From contig DOKO01000169.1 of assembly GCA_003510825.1 (NCBI GenBank), positions 1 through 7,097 on the forward strand: a stretch of 7,097 nt of DNA, written 5' to 3'. Position 1 is the first letter of the stretch; every line of letters starts with the position of its first letter. This stretch comes from Stenotrophomonas sp. (lineage in GTDB: Bacteria > Pseudomonadota > Gammaproteobacteria > Xanthomonadales > Xanthomonadaceae). The position numbers were made by a program, and so were the translations under genes. Below are positions 1 to 6,017 of this stretch, in pieces. The notes beneath the pieces are model-generated. The model made no database searches and was not told the DNA's origin. It saw only the letters and a list, made by a program, of their open reading frames with translations.

Positions 1-1269
1 TTCCTGCAGGAAGCGGTTGTATTCGTCTTCCAGCTTGCGGCGGCCGATGGTCTCGCGGACCTGGGCACGCTGGTTGTCGCTGGTCACGTCGGTCTGGCGC
101 GTGGCAACGCGCTGCACGATGTGCCAGCCGGCATCAGTACGGAACGGCTGACTGACGCCGCCGTCCTGGATGCCTTCGACCTGCTGGCCGAACGCCGGAC
201 CGAAGGCATCGGCCGGGAACCAGCCCAGATCGCCGCCCTGGCCCTTGCTGTTGGTGTCTTCAGAAGACTCCTTGGCAACGGTCTGGAAGTCGGCACCACC
301 CGCAATGCGTGCACGCAGGGTGTCGATCTTGGCCTTGGCGGCCGCGTCGGTCTGGTTGTCGTCCACGCGCACCAGGATGTGGCGGCCGTGGTACTCGGTG
401 ACGGTGTGGTCGCCAGAGGCGGCGTTGGCATCGCGCACTTCCACCAGCTTCAGCAGCTGGAAGCCGCTCGGGCCACGGATCGGACCGACCACGTCGCCGG
501 CCTTCATCTGCTGCATCATCTGCGCGAAGGCGGCCGGGATCTCATCCAGGCTGCGCCAGCCCAGATCGCCGCCTTCCAGCGCGTTGGGGCTGTCCGAATA
601 GCGGACGGCGGCGGCGTTGAAGTCCAGCTCGCCCTTGTCCAGCAGTGCCTTCACGCCATCGGCCTTCTTCTGGCCGGTGGAGATCTGTTCGGCAGTGGCG
701 CCGTCGGGCAGGGCCACCAGGATGTGCGCCAGGTGGTACTGGTTGCCGACGGTGGCCTGCTGCTTCAGGGCAGCATCGACCTCGCCTTCGCTGACGCTGA
801 TGCGGCTCTGGGCGAAGCTCTGGCGCAGGCGCTGCACGGTGATCTCGTCACGCACCGAGGCGCGGAAATCGGCGAAATCGATGCCGTCGCTGGCCAGGCG
901 CTGGCGCAGGGCGTCCAGGTTGGAACCGTTCTGCTGGGCGATCGAGTTCATCGCCTGGTTCAGTTCCTGGTCGCTGATGCGGATGCCGCTGCCCTGGGCG
1001 CGGGCGACCTGCAGCTTGACGAGCACCAGGCGCTCGAGCACCTGGCGGCTGAGCACGTCGTCGGGCGGCAGCTGGTTCTCACGACCGGCGTACTGGGCCT
1101 TGATGTTGACGATCGCGCGCTGCAGTTCGCTCTGCAGCACCACGTCCTCATCGACGATGGCTGCAATGCGGTCCAGCGGCTGGGCCTCCTGGGCGATGAC
1201 CTGGAGGGGGGCGGACACGCTGGACACGGCCAGCAGCGAAGCGAGTAGGACGGGGAAGCTCTTGGTCAT
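1..1269 (-). CDS. surA: Periplasmic chaperone / peptidyl-prolyl isomerase SurA (3' end beyond window)
   Basis: SurA binds unfolded outer-membrane proteins in the periplasm and escorts them to the BAM complex; LptD is a classic client. The reading frame is open for 423 codons from the ATG at 1269 to the left edge, so the C-terminus is missing, probably by only a few tens of residues. A signal peptide is visible (MTKSFPVLLASLLAV...), with likely cleavage after VIA at residue 26. An N-terminal SurA domain follows (about 31-170, beginning PLDRIAAIVDEDVVLQSEL). Then come two parvulin-type PPIase domains: about 178-278, with YHLAHILVAL and GGDLGWRSLDEIP, and about 294-388, with YHGRHILVRV and GGDLGWFPADAFG. 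The last visible segment (RRKLEDEYNRFLQE) is the start of the C-terminal helix. The start codon overlaps the lptD stop as ATGA, and no Shine-Dalgarno is seen, which suggests translational coupling. Identification is firm. Confidence 0.96.
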   Translation of the reverse strand, partial: MTKSFPVLLASLLAVSSVSAPLQVIAQEAQPLDRIAAIVDEDVVLQSELQRAIVNIKAQYAGRENQLPPDDVLSRQVLERLVLVKLQVARAQGSGIRISDQELNQAMNSIAQQNGSNLDALRQRLASDGIDFADFRASVRDEITVQRLRQSFAQSRISVSEGEVDAALKQQATVGNQYHLAHILVALPDGATAEQISTGQKKADGVKALLDKGELDFNAAAVRYSDSPNALEGGDLGWRSLDEIPAAFAQMMQQMKAGDVVGPIRGPSGFQLLKLVEVRDANAASGDHTVTEYHGRHILVRVDDNQTDAAAKAKIDTLRARIAGGADFQTVAKESSEDTNSKGQGGDLGWFPADAFGPAFGQQVEGIQDGGVSQPFRTDAGWHIVQRVATRQTDVTSDNQRAQVRETIGRRKLEDEYNRFLQE

Positions 1270-3746
1270 GGGATCTGGTTTGGATCGTAGTCGTCCCGGG
1301 TCGCCCCGGTGTTGCTGGGCGGCACGAGATAGAGGTCGTCGCGGTTGTACCCGAGGATAGCACGGCGCAGGGTGCGGTCCGTGTCCTGGCCCAGCGAGCT
1401 CAGGCCCTTCAGCACGAACTCAAGCTGGATGGAGTTGTTCAGTTCACCTTCGCGGTTGCGCACGTAGCGGCGGGCCACGGCGCGCACGGCCAGGCAGCAG
1501 CTGTCCCACTGCACGCCACCGATGATTTCCAGCGGCTTGCTGTCCTGGATGGAATAGTAATAGCGGCCGACCAGGCTCCAGCGCTCGTTCAGCGGGTACA
1601 GGAACGACAGGTCGGCCTGTTCCAGCAGGGTGCGCTCTTCCTTGGTGGCATTGGCCGCCGCACCGGCGTTGATACGGTAGCGGTAGCTCAGGTTGACCAC
1701 ACCGTCGTTGGACATCAGGTAGCGGGCGCGGACGCTGGCCAGATCCTCACGCTTGTACTTCGGGTCCCACTGGTAGGTGGCGCCGAGGGTCCAGCGGTCG
1801 TTGATCATGTAGTTCGAATCGGCGATCCAGGCCGACTTGCCCTTTTCGACCGGGGCGCCGCCCGGGGTCACGGTCACCCGCGACTCGTCGAAGTACTGGA
1901 TCTGGCCGATCGAGGCCGAGAAGCGTTCCTTGCCCGTGGTCTGGTCGATGAAGCGGGTGCTCAGCGCCATCGTCAGCTGGTTGGCATCGTTCTGGCGATC
2001 GGCGCCGGTATAGCGCGAATCGCGGAACAGCTGGCCCCAGCTGAAGGTGAAGTCACGGGTATCGAAGATCGGCAGGTCGTCCTGGTTGCGGTAGGGCGTG
2101 CGCAGGTAGAACAGGCGCGGCTCCAGGGTCTGCAGGAAGGACTTGCCGCCGATCTTGGTGTCGCGGTCGAAGAACAGGCCGGCATCGAGGCTGGCGATCG
2201 GCAGGGCGCGGGTCGGCGAGGTGTTGCCGCGCAGCTGGTCGGCGGTCGCCGTGCTCACATCGACACCCTGCGAGGTCAGCACGTTGCTGCGGATGCTGTC
2301 AGCCAGGCCGCGGTCCAGCTGGTAGGCCGTGTAGCGGTAGGCCAGGGTCGGGGTGACGTACCAGGCCGCGCCGCTGATCGGAAACGACACGTACGGCTTG
2401 ATGTCCAGGCGCGAGCCGCCGTAGACCCGCTGGGTCAGGCCGTTGCGGGTGTACTGCAGGTCTTCGCCGGCGCTGGCGTCGTACTTGAAGTTGATGTCGT
2501 CGTGGGTGAAGCGGACGACCTCGGAGTAGACGCCGGTCTCCAGCCACGGCAGCAGCGACTTGTCCCAGTTGAAGTACAGCCGCGGCTGGCGGTTGTAGGC
2601 CAGCGCGCTTTCATTGAGGGTGTAATCGGTCAGCTGCCAACGGTCGGCCATGATGCCGGCGGTCCAGTCCTGGCCGGTGCCGTACAGGCCGATGGTGCTC
2701 TGCAGGTTGGACGCGGTGACGCCGACCAGGCGGTTGGCGAAGTCCTCGATGTAGCGCTCGTCACTGACCCAGGCCAGGTTGGCGCGCGCCTGCCAGTGGC
2801 TGTCGACGTTGTGGTAGCCACTGAACATCACCCGGCCGCGGTCCATGTCGCGCAGCTTGTCGTTGGGGATGTAGGAGGTCAGCAGTTCGCCGCGGCCGCC
2901 GTTGTAGAGGTAGCGGAACTCGTTGTCGAGCATCAGGCCGCGCCGGCTCATGTAGCGCGGCGTCAGCGTGTCGTCGTAGTTCGGCGCCAGGTTCAGGTAG
3001 ATCGGCTGGGCGTAATCGAAACCGTTGCGGCCGGACATGCCCAGCTGCGGGAACAGCAGGCCGGTCTTGCGGCGGTCATCGATCGGGAACTTGAAGTACG
3101 GCGCCCACAGCACCGGCACCTTGCCGATGCGCAGCACGGCATTGCGTGCGGTGCCGAAGCCCTCGTCGTTGTCCACTTCGATTTCCGGCGCCGACAGCTT
3201 CCACACCGGCTGCGAGGGATCGCAGGTGGTGTAGGTCGAGCGGTGCATCTGGCCGACGGCGCCCTGCAGGTCGACCGATTCGGCATCGCCGTTGCCACGG
3301 CGCGATACCAGCTGGTACTGGATGTCGGTGATCTTGTGGGTGTCGCTTTCCTGGTTGCCCTCGGCACGCTTGGCGACCATGCGGATCGACGCATCCTGGT
3401 AGCGCACATTGCCGTCGGCGATGTAGTTGCCACTCTCGGTGTCGAAGCTGAGCTTGTCGGTACCGACGAACTGGTCGCCACGGCGCAGCGCCACGTTGCC
3501 CTGGTACTGCGGCACGGTGGTGGTGCCCAGCAGCTGGTCACCCTCGATGTCGGTAGGCTGCTGCTCGCGCTCGGCGCTGGCGGCGGCCTTGTCCTGCCCG
3601 GGCACCGGGGTGGGGGCATCGGTGAAGGCGGGAATGACCTCGGTTGCCGGGCACAGGCCCCAGTTGAGCGGCTTGTCATCGGCCATCGCGGGAAGGCAGA
3701 CGGCGATGCTCAGGGGCAGGGGAAGCAGGCGGAGGGCTCGGCGCAC
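1266..3746 (-). CDS. lptD: LPS-assembly outer-membrane protein LptD (Imp/OstA)
   Basis: LptD is the outer-membrane barrel that, with LptE, inserts lipopolysaccharide into the outer leaflet. Read from the GTG at 3746 it has 826 residues, a usual length. Residues 1-22 (VRRALRLLPLPLSIAVCLPAMA) form a signal peptide. A variable linker (about 33-65) leads to the OstA/LptA-like periplasmic domain (about 66-200, with PQYQGNVALRRGDQ and GNYIADGNVRYQD). The LptD barrel occupies the rest, with GLLFPQLGMSGRNGFDY and a C-terminal GGVQWDSCCLAVRA. The four cysteines expected for the paired disulfides are present: C32, C175, C750 and C751. The GTG was chosen because it gives a compact signal peptide directly after a lower-GC, repeat-bearing leader. 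In-frame ATGs at 3788, 3797 and 3839 would lengthen the N-terminus by 14, 17 or 31 residues. No clear ribosome site favours any of these starts. The gene ends in a four-base overlap with surA. Confidence 0.93.
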   Translation of the reverse strand: MRRALRLLPLPLSIAVCLPAMADDKPLNWGLCPATEVIPAFTDAPTPVPGQDKAAASAEREQQPTDIEGDQLLGTTTVPQYQGNVALRRGDQFVGTDKLSFDTESGNYIADGNVRYQDASIRMVAKRAEGNQESDTHKITDIQYQLVSRRGNGDAESVDLQGAVGQMHRSTYTTCDPSQPVWKLSAPEIEVDNDEGFGTARNAVLRIGKVPVLWAPYFKFPIDDRRKTGLLFPQLGMSGRNGFDYAQPIYLNLAPNYDDTLTPRYMSRRGLMLDNEFRYLYNGGRGELLTSYIPNDKLRDMDRGRVMFSGYHNVDSHWQARANLAWVSDERYIEDFANRLVGVTASNLQSTIGLYGTGQDWTAGIMADRWQLTDYTLNESALAYNRQPRLYFNWDKSLLPWLETGVYSEVVRFTHDDINFKYDASAGEDLQYTRNGLTQRVYGGSRLDIKPYVSFPISGAAWYVTPTLAYRYTAYQLDRGLADSIRSNVLTSQGVDVSTATADQLRGNTSPTRALPIASLDAGLFFDRDTKIGGKSFLQTLEPRLFYLRTPYRNQDDLPIFDTRDFTFSWGQLFRDSRYTGADRQNDANQLTMALSTRFIDQTTGKERFSASIGQIQYFDESRVTVTPGGAPVEKGKSAWIADSNYMINDRWTLGATYQWDPKYKREDLASVRARYLMSNDGVVNLSYRYRINAGAAANATKEERTLLEQADLSFLYPLNERWSLVGRYYYSIQDSKPLEIIGGVQWDSCCLAVRAVARRYVRNREGELNNSIQLEFVLKGLSSLGQDTDRTLRRAILGYNRDDLYLVPPSNTGATRDDYDPNQIP

Positions 3747-3747
3747 G

Positions 3748-3758
3748 CGGTTCGGATT
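3748..3758. repeat. Direct repeat copy A (near lptD start)
   Basis: On the plus strand this reads CGGTTCGGATT. It matches copy B at 3826-3836 in 10 of 11 bases. The two copies sit almost exactly symmetrically about the inverted repeat at 3779-3806. In the lptD frame both copies encode Asn-Pro-Asn-Arg. They may be regulatory half-sites, a small duplication or chance. Confidence 0.35.
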
Positions 3759-3778
3759 CGGGCGAAAACGGACGGTAG

Positions 3779-3806
3779 ATTGCCCCATCCGCTGCATAGG
3801 GGCAAT
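3779..3806. repeat. Inverted repeat in the lptD leader (8-bp perfect arms, 12-base spacer)
   Basis: On the plus strand the left arm ATTGCCCC (3779-3786) and the right arm GGGGCAAT (3799-3806) are exact reverse complements, separated by 12 bases. In the minus-strand transcript this could fold as an eight-pair stem ending 32 bases before the lptD GTG. As DNA it could be an operator with half-sites about two helical turns apart (20 bases centre to centre). No T-run follows directly on the minus strand, so it does not look like an intrinsic terminator. The binding protein or RNA role is unknown. Confidence 0.55.
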
Positions 3807-3825
3807 GAAGGTTGCCGCCCGCTGC

Positions 3826-3836
3826 CGGTTCGGGTT
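3826..3836. repeat. Direct repeat copy B (at the deacetylase stop codon)
   Basis: On the plus strand this reads CGGTTCGGGTT, one mismatch from copy A at 3748-3758. It abuts the ATGA formed by the in-frame ATG at 3839 and the deacetylase stop codon. Its role is unknown. Confidence 0.35.
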
Positions 3837-4774
3837 CATCCAGCCCGTGGCCCGGACGCCCCTTCCAGCAGGGCCCGGACATGGGCCACGGTGCACTCGG
3901 ACAGGGCCTGCAGGTCATAGCCGCCCTCCAGCATCGACACCACCCGGCCGGCCGCGTGGCGGCGGGCCAGCGCATGCAGTTCGGCGGTGATCCAGGCGAA
4001 ATCGTCCGTTTCCAGCATCAGGTCGGCCTGCGGGTCGCGCAGGTGGGCGTCGAAGCCGGCCGAGACCAGCAGCAGCTGCGGGCGGAAGTCGTCGATGGCC
4101 GGCAGCATCTCGTCGGCCCAGACATTGCGGAAGCGGAACCCGCCACTGCCCGGCGGCAGCAGGATGTTCATCAGGTTGCCGGCGCCACGGTCGCGGCGCA
4201 GGCCCGAATTGGGGAACAGCCCGGCCTGGTGGGTGCTGTAGTACGACACCCGGGCGTCGTGCTGGAAGATGTCCTGGGTGCCGTTGCCGTGGTGGACATC
4301 GAAGTCCACCACGGCGATGCGCTCCAGCCCGTGGCGGTCGCGCGCATAGGCGGCGGCCACGGCGATGTTGTTGAGCAGGCAGAAGCCCATCGCCGTGCTG
4401 CTGGTGGCGTGGTGGCCGGGCGGGCGCACCGCGCAGAACGCCAGCGGGTCATCGCCGAGCATCACCGCATCGACCGCGGCCACGCCGGCACCGGCCGCGT
4501 GCACGGCGGCGCTGGCCGAACCGGGCGAGGTCCAGGTGTCCATGTCGAGCTGGCGCAGCGGCAGGGTCTGCGGCTGCAGGACGAAGTCGAGCAGGGCGCT
4601 GTCGTGCACCCGGCTCAGTTCACCGAACTTGGCCGGCGGCGCCTGGCGCCAGTCCAGCTGGCCGGGGAAGGCCTGGTGCAGGGCATCGAGTACCACCTGC
4701 AGCCGCTGCGGGCACTCGGGATGGCCGGGGCCGGGGTCGTGCTGCAGGCAGGCGGGGTGGGTATAGACCAGCAT
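3836..4774 (-). CDS. Histone deacetylase family (class II-like) zinc amidohydrolase
   Basis: This 312-residue protein spans a whole arginase/deacetylase-fold catalytic domain. Enzymes of this family use an active-site metal, usually zinc, to remove acetyl groups from lysines, polyamines or related amides. The family motifs appear in order: HPECPQR (18-24), the catalytic histidine pair in RPPGHH (117-122), GFCLLNN (130-136), metal ligands D159 and H161 in VVDFDVHHGNG, the third ligand D242 in SAGFDAH, and the transition-state tyrosine Y286 in LEGGYD. No signal peptide is present, so it is probably cytoplasmic. The ATG at 4774 lies 6 bases after the pduO stop, without a Shine-Dalgarno, which suggests one transcript and coupled translation. 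All catalytic residues are intact. The physiological substrate cannot be told from sequence: acetyl-lysine proteins, acetylpolyamines or another amide are all possible. Confidence 0.93.
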   Translation of the reverse strand: MLVYTHPACLQHDPGPGHPECPQRLQVVLDALHQAFPGQLDWRQAPPAKFGELSRVHDSALLDFVLQPQTLPLRQLDMDTWTSPGSASAAVHAAGAGVAAVDAVMLGDDPLAFCAVRPPGHHATSSTAMGFCLLNNIAVAAAYARDRHGLERIAVVDFDVHHGNGTQDIFQHDARVSYYSTHQAGLFPNSGLRRDRGAGNLMNILLPPGSGGFRFRNVWADEMLPAIDDFRPQLLLVSAGFDAHLRDPQADLMLETDDFAWITAELHALARRHAAGRVVSMLEGGYDLQALSECTVAHVRALLEGASGPRAG

Positions 4775-4780
4775 CGGCGG

Positions 4781-5335
4781 TCAGCGCTGCCGGTGCTGCG
4801 GCTGCCACAGCGCCTCGCCGTGGCCGTCGGCGCGGGCCAGCACCCGCGACAGCACGAACAGCAGGTCCGACAGCCGGTTGAGGTACTGCAGGGCTTCGCT
4901 GCGCACGTCTTCCACCCGCGCCAGGGCGACCGTCTCGCGCTCGGCCCGGCGCACGATGGTGCGTGCCAGGTGGCAGCGCGCGGCCGCTTCGCCGCCGGCC
5001 GGCAGGATGAATTCCTTCAGCATCGGCAGGTCGGCGTTGTAATGATCCAGCTGCTGTTCCAGCGCCGAGATGTCGGCGGCGTGGATGGCGGCATGGCCCG
5101 GCACGCACAACTCGGCGCCGAGGTCGAACAACTGGTGCTGCAGGTGGACCACCAGCGCCCGCACGTCGTCGGGCAGCGCCGTGGCCAGCAGCAGGCCAAG
5201 GGCGGCGTTGGCTTCATCCACCGTGCCGTACGAGGCCACGCGCAGGTCGTCCTTGCCGACCCGGCTGCCATCGCCGAGGCCGGTGCTGCCGTCATCGCCG
5301 GTACGGGTGTAGATGCGCGAAAGACGATGGCCCAT
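4781..5335 (-). CDS. pduO: PduO-type cob(I)alamin adenosyltransferase (ATP:corrinoid adenosyltransferase)
   Basis: The enzyme transfers the adenosyl group of ATP to cob(I)alamin, giving adenosylcobalamin in the cytoplasm. The 184-residue product is a typical single-domain PduO/MMAB-type protein. The N-terminal ATP-binding signature TRTGDDGSTGLGDGSRVGKDD covers residues 10-30. It is followed by VASYGTVDEANAALGL (33-48), the helical-bundle segment ARTIVRRAERE (124-134) and the C-terminal YLNRLSDLLFVLSR (151-164). The frame stays open upstream to 5647, but the ATG at 5335 gives the usual family N-terminus (MGHRLSRIYTRTGD), so the longer reading is discarded. The start is 8 bases after the stop of the BtuM-like gene, and the stop is 6 bases before the deacetylase start. 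Pairing with a B12 transporter gives an uptake-then-adenosylation unit. Other names used for the family are MMAB and, loosely, CobO/BtuR, which are unrelated folds. Confidence 0.95.
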   Translation of the reverse strand: MGHRLSRIYTRTGDDGSTGLGDGSRVGKDDLRVASYGTVDEANAALGLLLATALPDDVRALVVHLQHQLFDLGAELCVPGHAAIHAADISALEQQLDHYNADLPMLKEFILPAGGEAAARCHLARTIVRRAERETVALARVEDVRSEALQYLNRLSDLLFVLSRVLARADGHGEALWQPQHRQR

Positions 5336-5343
5336 GCGATGGC

Positions 5344-5928
5344 TCAGTGCTGGATGTCGCGGCGGGCCTGCTGCAGCTTCAGCACCTGCTCGACCGCCAG
5401 CTGCAGGGCCGCGGCCAGCGCCACGTAGAGGGCCGTGGTGCGCAGGTAGGGGCCGAACCACTGCGCGTAGTTCTGCGCCCAGCCGGCCACCGTCGGCTCG
5501 GCCACGTTGCGGGTGGTCCAGTAGAAGCCGCCCTGTGCGAGCAGGTGGCACAGGGCCACCGAGGCCACCAGCAGCAGCGCGCCCTTGCCCAGCGTCGACC
5601 AGCGCGCGCCGTGGTAGTTGCGGCCCAGCAGCAGGCCACCGGCCCACAGCGAGAAGTAAGCCGGCAGCAGCAGCCAGTAACCCGGCGAGACACAGTAGTG
5701 CTGCCAGAAATCCAGGCCGCTGCTGCGGATCACGATCCAGTCCACCAGCACCGCGAAGACCATCAGCAGCGGGAACGCCCAGCGCGTCCAGCGCGCCAGG
5801 TAGAAGCCACCGATGAAGAACACCGCCCAGGACGCATCGGGGATGGCCGCGAAGTGGTTGACCCGGGTCGCCGCCAGCAACAGCACAAGCACGGAGAGGA
5901 CAAAGGCGCGGTTGGCGGTGTCGGACAT
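5344..5928 (-). CDS. btuM: Putative vitamin B12 transporter, BtuM-like six-helix membrane protein
   Basis: This 194-residue inner-membrane protein has about six hydrophobic segments, near residues 8-21, 32-46, 50-68, 83-101, 114-132 and 161-180. That layout fits a solitary ECF-type S component. I read it as BtuM, a B12 transporter that works without an ECF ATPase module. As I recall from work on the Thiobacillus denitrificans protein, an invariant cysteine (Cys80) binds cobalt and removes cyanide from cyanocobalamin. Here C79 sits in HYCVSPGY, between helices 3 and 4, and H25, D63 and Y84 are other polar candidates for the binding site. The second cysteine, C127, lies inside a helix. Directly downstream, 8 bases away, is the cobalamin adenosyltransferase, which strongly supports a B12 role. 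No signal peptide or ABC motif is present. The alternative is an uncharacterised membrane protein; the family call comes from the motif plus the neighbour, not from a search. Confidence 0.75.
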   Translation of the reverse strand: MSDTANRAFVLSVLVLLLAATRVNHFAAIPDASWAVFFIGGFYLARWTRWAFPLLMVFAVLVDWIVIRSSGLDFWQHYCVSPGYWLLLPAYFSLWAGGLLLGRNYHGARWSTLGKGALLLVASVALCHLLAQGGFYWTTRNVAEPTVAGWAQNYAQWFGPYLRTTALYVALAAALQLAVEQVLKLQQARRDIQH

Positions 5929-5958
5929 GGCAGCGGGCCCGGAGCGGATTCAGCTTTC

Positions 5959-5964
5959 ATTCTA
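5959..5964 (-). promoter_or_regulatory. Candidate -10 box for the btuM-pduO-deacetylase operon
   Basis: On the minus strand the hexamer reads TAGAAT, five of six matches to TATAAT. It would place the transcription start near 5952, giving a leader of about 24 bases before the btuM ATG at 5928. The hexamer 17 bases upstream (CTGCGC) is a poor -35, so the assignment rests mostly on the -10. Confidence 0.4.
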
Positions 5965-5965
5965 G

Positions 5966-5978
5966 CCCGCCGCGCGGG
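5966..5978. repeat. Short GC hairpin beside the btuM -10 box
   Basis: The arms CCCGC (5966-5970) and GCGGG (5974-5978) are perfect reverse complements around a three-base spacer. The dyad lies directly upstream of the btuM -10 candidate, between the -10 and where a -35 would be. It could be a small operator or a chance feature of GC-rich DNA. Confidence 0.25.
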
Positions 5979-6005
5979 TTGGCGCAGGGCCCGGCGGCGA
6001 GCGCG

Positions 6006-6011
6006 TATCAT
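6006..6011 (+). promoter_or_regulatory. Candidate -10 box for ubiH, positioned for a leaderless mRNA
   Basis: The hexamer TATCAT matches TATAAT in five of six positions and ends 6 bases before the ubiH ATG. With usual -10 spacing, transcription would start at or within a base or two of the A of the start codon. No Shine-Dalgarno is present between the box and the ATG, in keeping with a leaderless transcript. A -35 at normal spacing is not obvious; the nearest TTG-containing hexamer, TTGGCG at 5979-5984, would give a 21-base spacer, which is too long. Confidence 0.4.
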
Positions 6012-6017
6012 TGGCTC

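Larger units (their letters stand above)
3747..3835 (-). promoter_or_regulatory. Putative lptD leader / promoter region
   Basis: This 89-base stretch lies between the deacetylase stop codon and the preferred GTG start of lptD. It is less GC-rich than its flanks, especially around 3755-3812. It holds an inverted repeat (3779-3806) flanked by two near-identical 11-base direct repeats. No convincing sigma-70 promoter was found. The best pairing on the minus strand is TTGCCC, 17 bases, then CAATCT, and its -10 is poor. The stretch is also open in the lptD frame, so it would be coding if an upstream ATG is used. Assignment as a regulatory leader is inference from composition and repeats. Confidence 0.4.
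5929..6017. promoter_or_regulatory. Divergent btuM / ubiH intergenic region
   Basis: This 89-base spacer separates two divergent genes and should hold both promoters. It contains a -10-like box on each strand (5959-5964 minus, 6006-6011 plus), a short GC hairpin (arms 5966-5970 and 5974-5978) and two copies of GGGCCCGG (5935-5942 and 5987-5994). It is too short for a cobalamin riboswitch of usual size (about 200 bases), and no B12-box-like core was seen on the minus strand. Confidence 0.6.

Noticed and set aside
121..1248. A 375-codon open frame on the plus strand opposite surA
   Set aside because: It is antisense to a firmly identified surA, has biased composition and no recognisable domain. 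Such long shadows are common in GC-rich genes.
3680..3746. LptD as a lipoprotein because of a cysteine in the signal peptide (Ile-Ala-Val-Cys)
   Set aside because: The residue before Cys is Val, not the Gly, Ala or Ser of a lipobox, and normal signal-peptidase I cleavage after AMA explains the peptide.
3770..3785. A sigma-E-like -10 (TCTACC) for lptD-surA on the minus strand
   Set aside because: No GGAACTT-like -35 lies about 16 bases upstream. The closest resemblance is about 28 bases away.
3779..3806. The inverted repeat as an intrinsic terminator after the deacetylase gene
   Set aside because: No T-rich tract follows the stem on the minus strand. The nearest run of four T is over ten bases further on, after GC-containing sequence.
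3799..3816. A sigma-54-like element on the minus strand (GGCAAC ... TTGCC)
   Set aside because: The GG and GC dinucleotides are separated by 11 bases rather than the 10 the consensus requires, and the rest of the match is weak.
2502..3920. A 472-codon open frame on the plus strand opposite lptD
   Set aside because: It is the reverse-frame shadow of lptD, rich in Val, Ala, Gly, Gln and His, with no motif and no sensible start region.
3812..5428. A 538-codon open frame on the plus strand across the deacetylase and pduO genes
   Set aside because: It spans several real genes on the other strand. Its length follows from third-position GC bias. No family is recognisable.
5336..5647. An upstream extension of pduO to a start at 5647
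   Set aside because: The extra 104 residues are low-complexity and read out of frame through btuM. The family N-terminus begins at the ATG at 5335.
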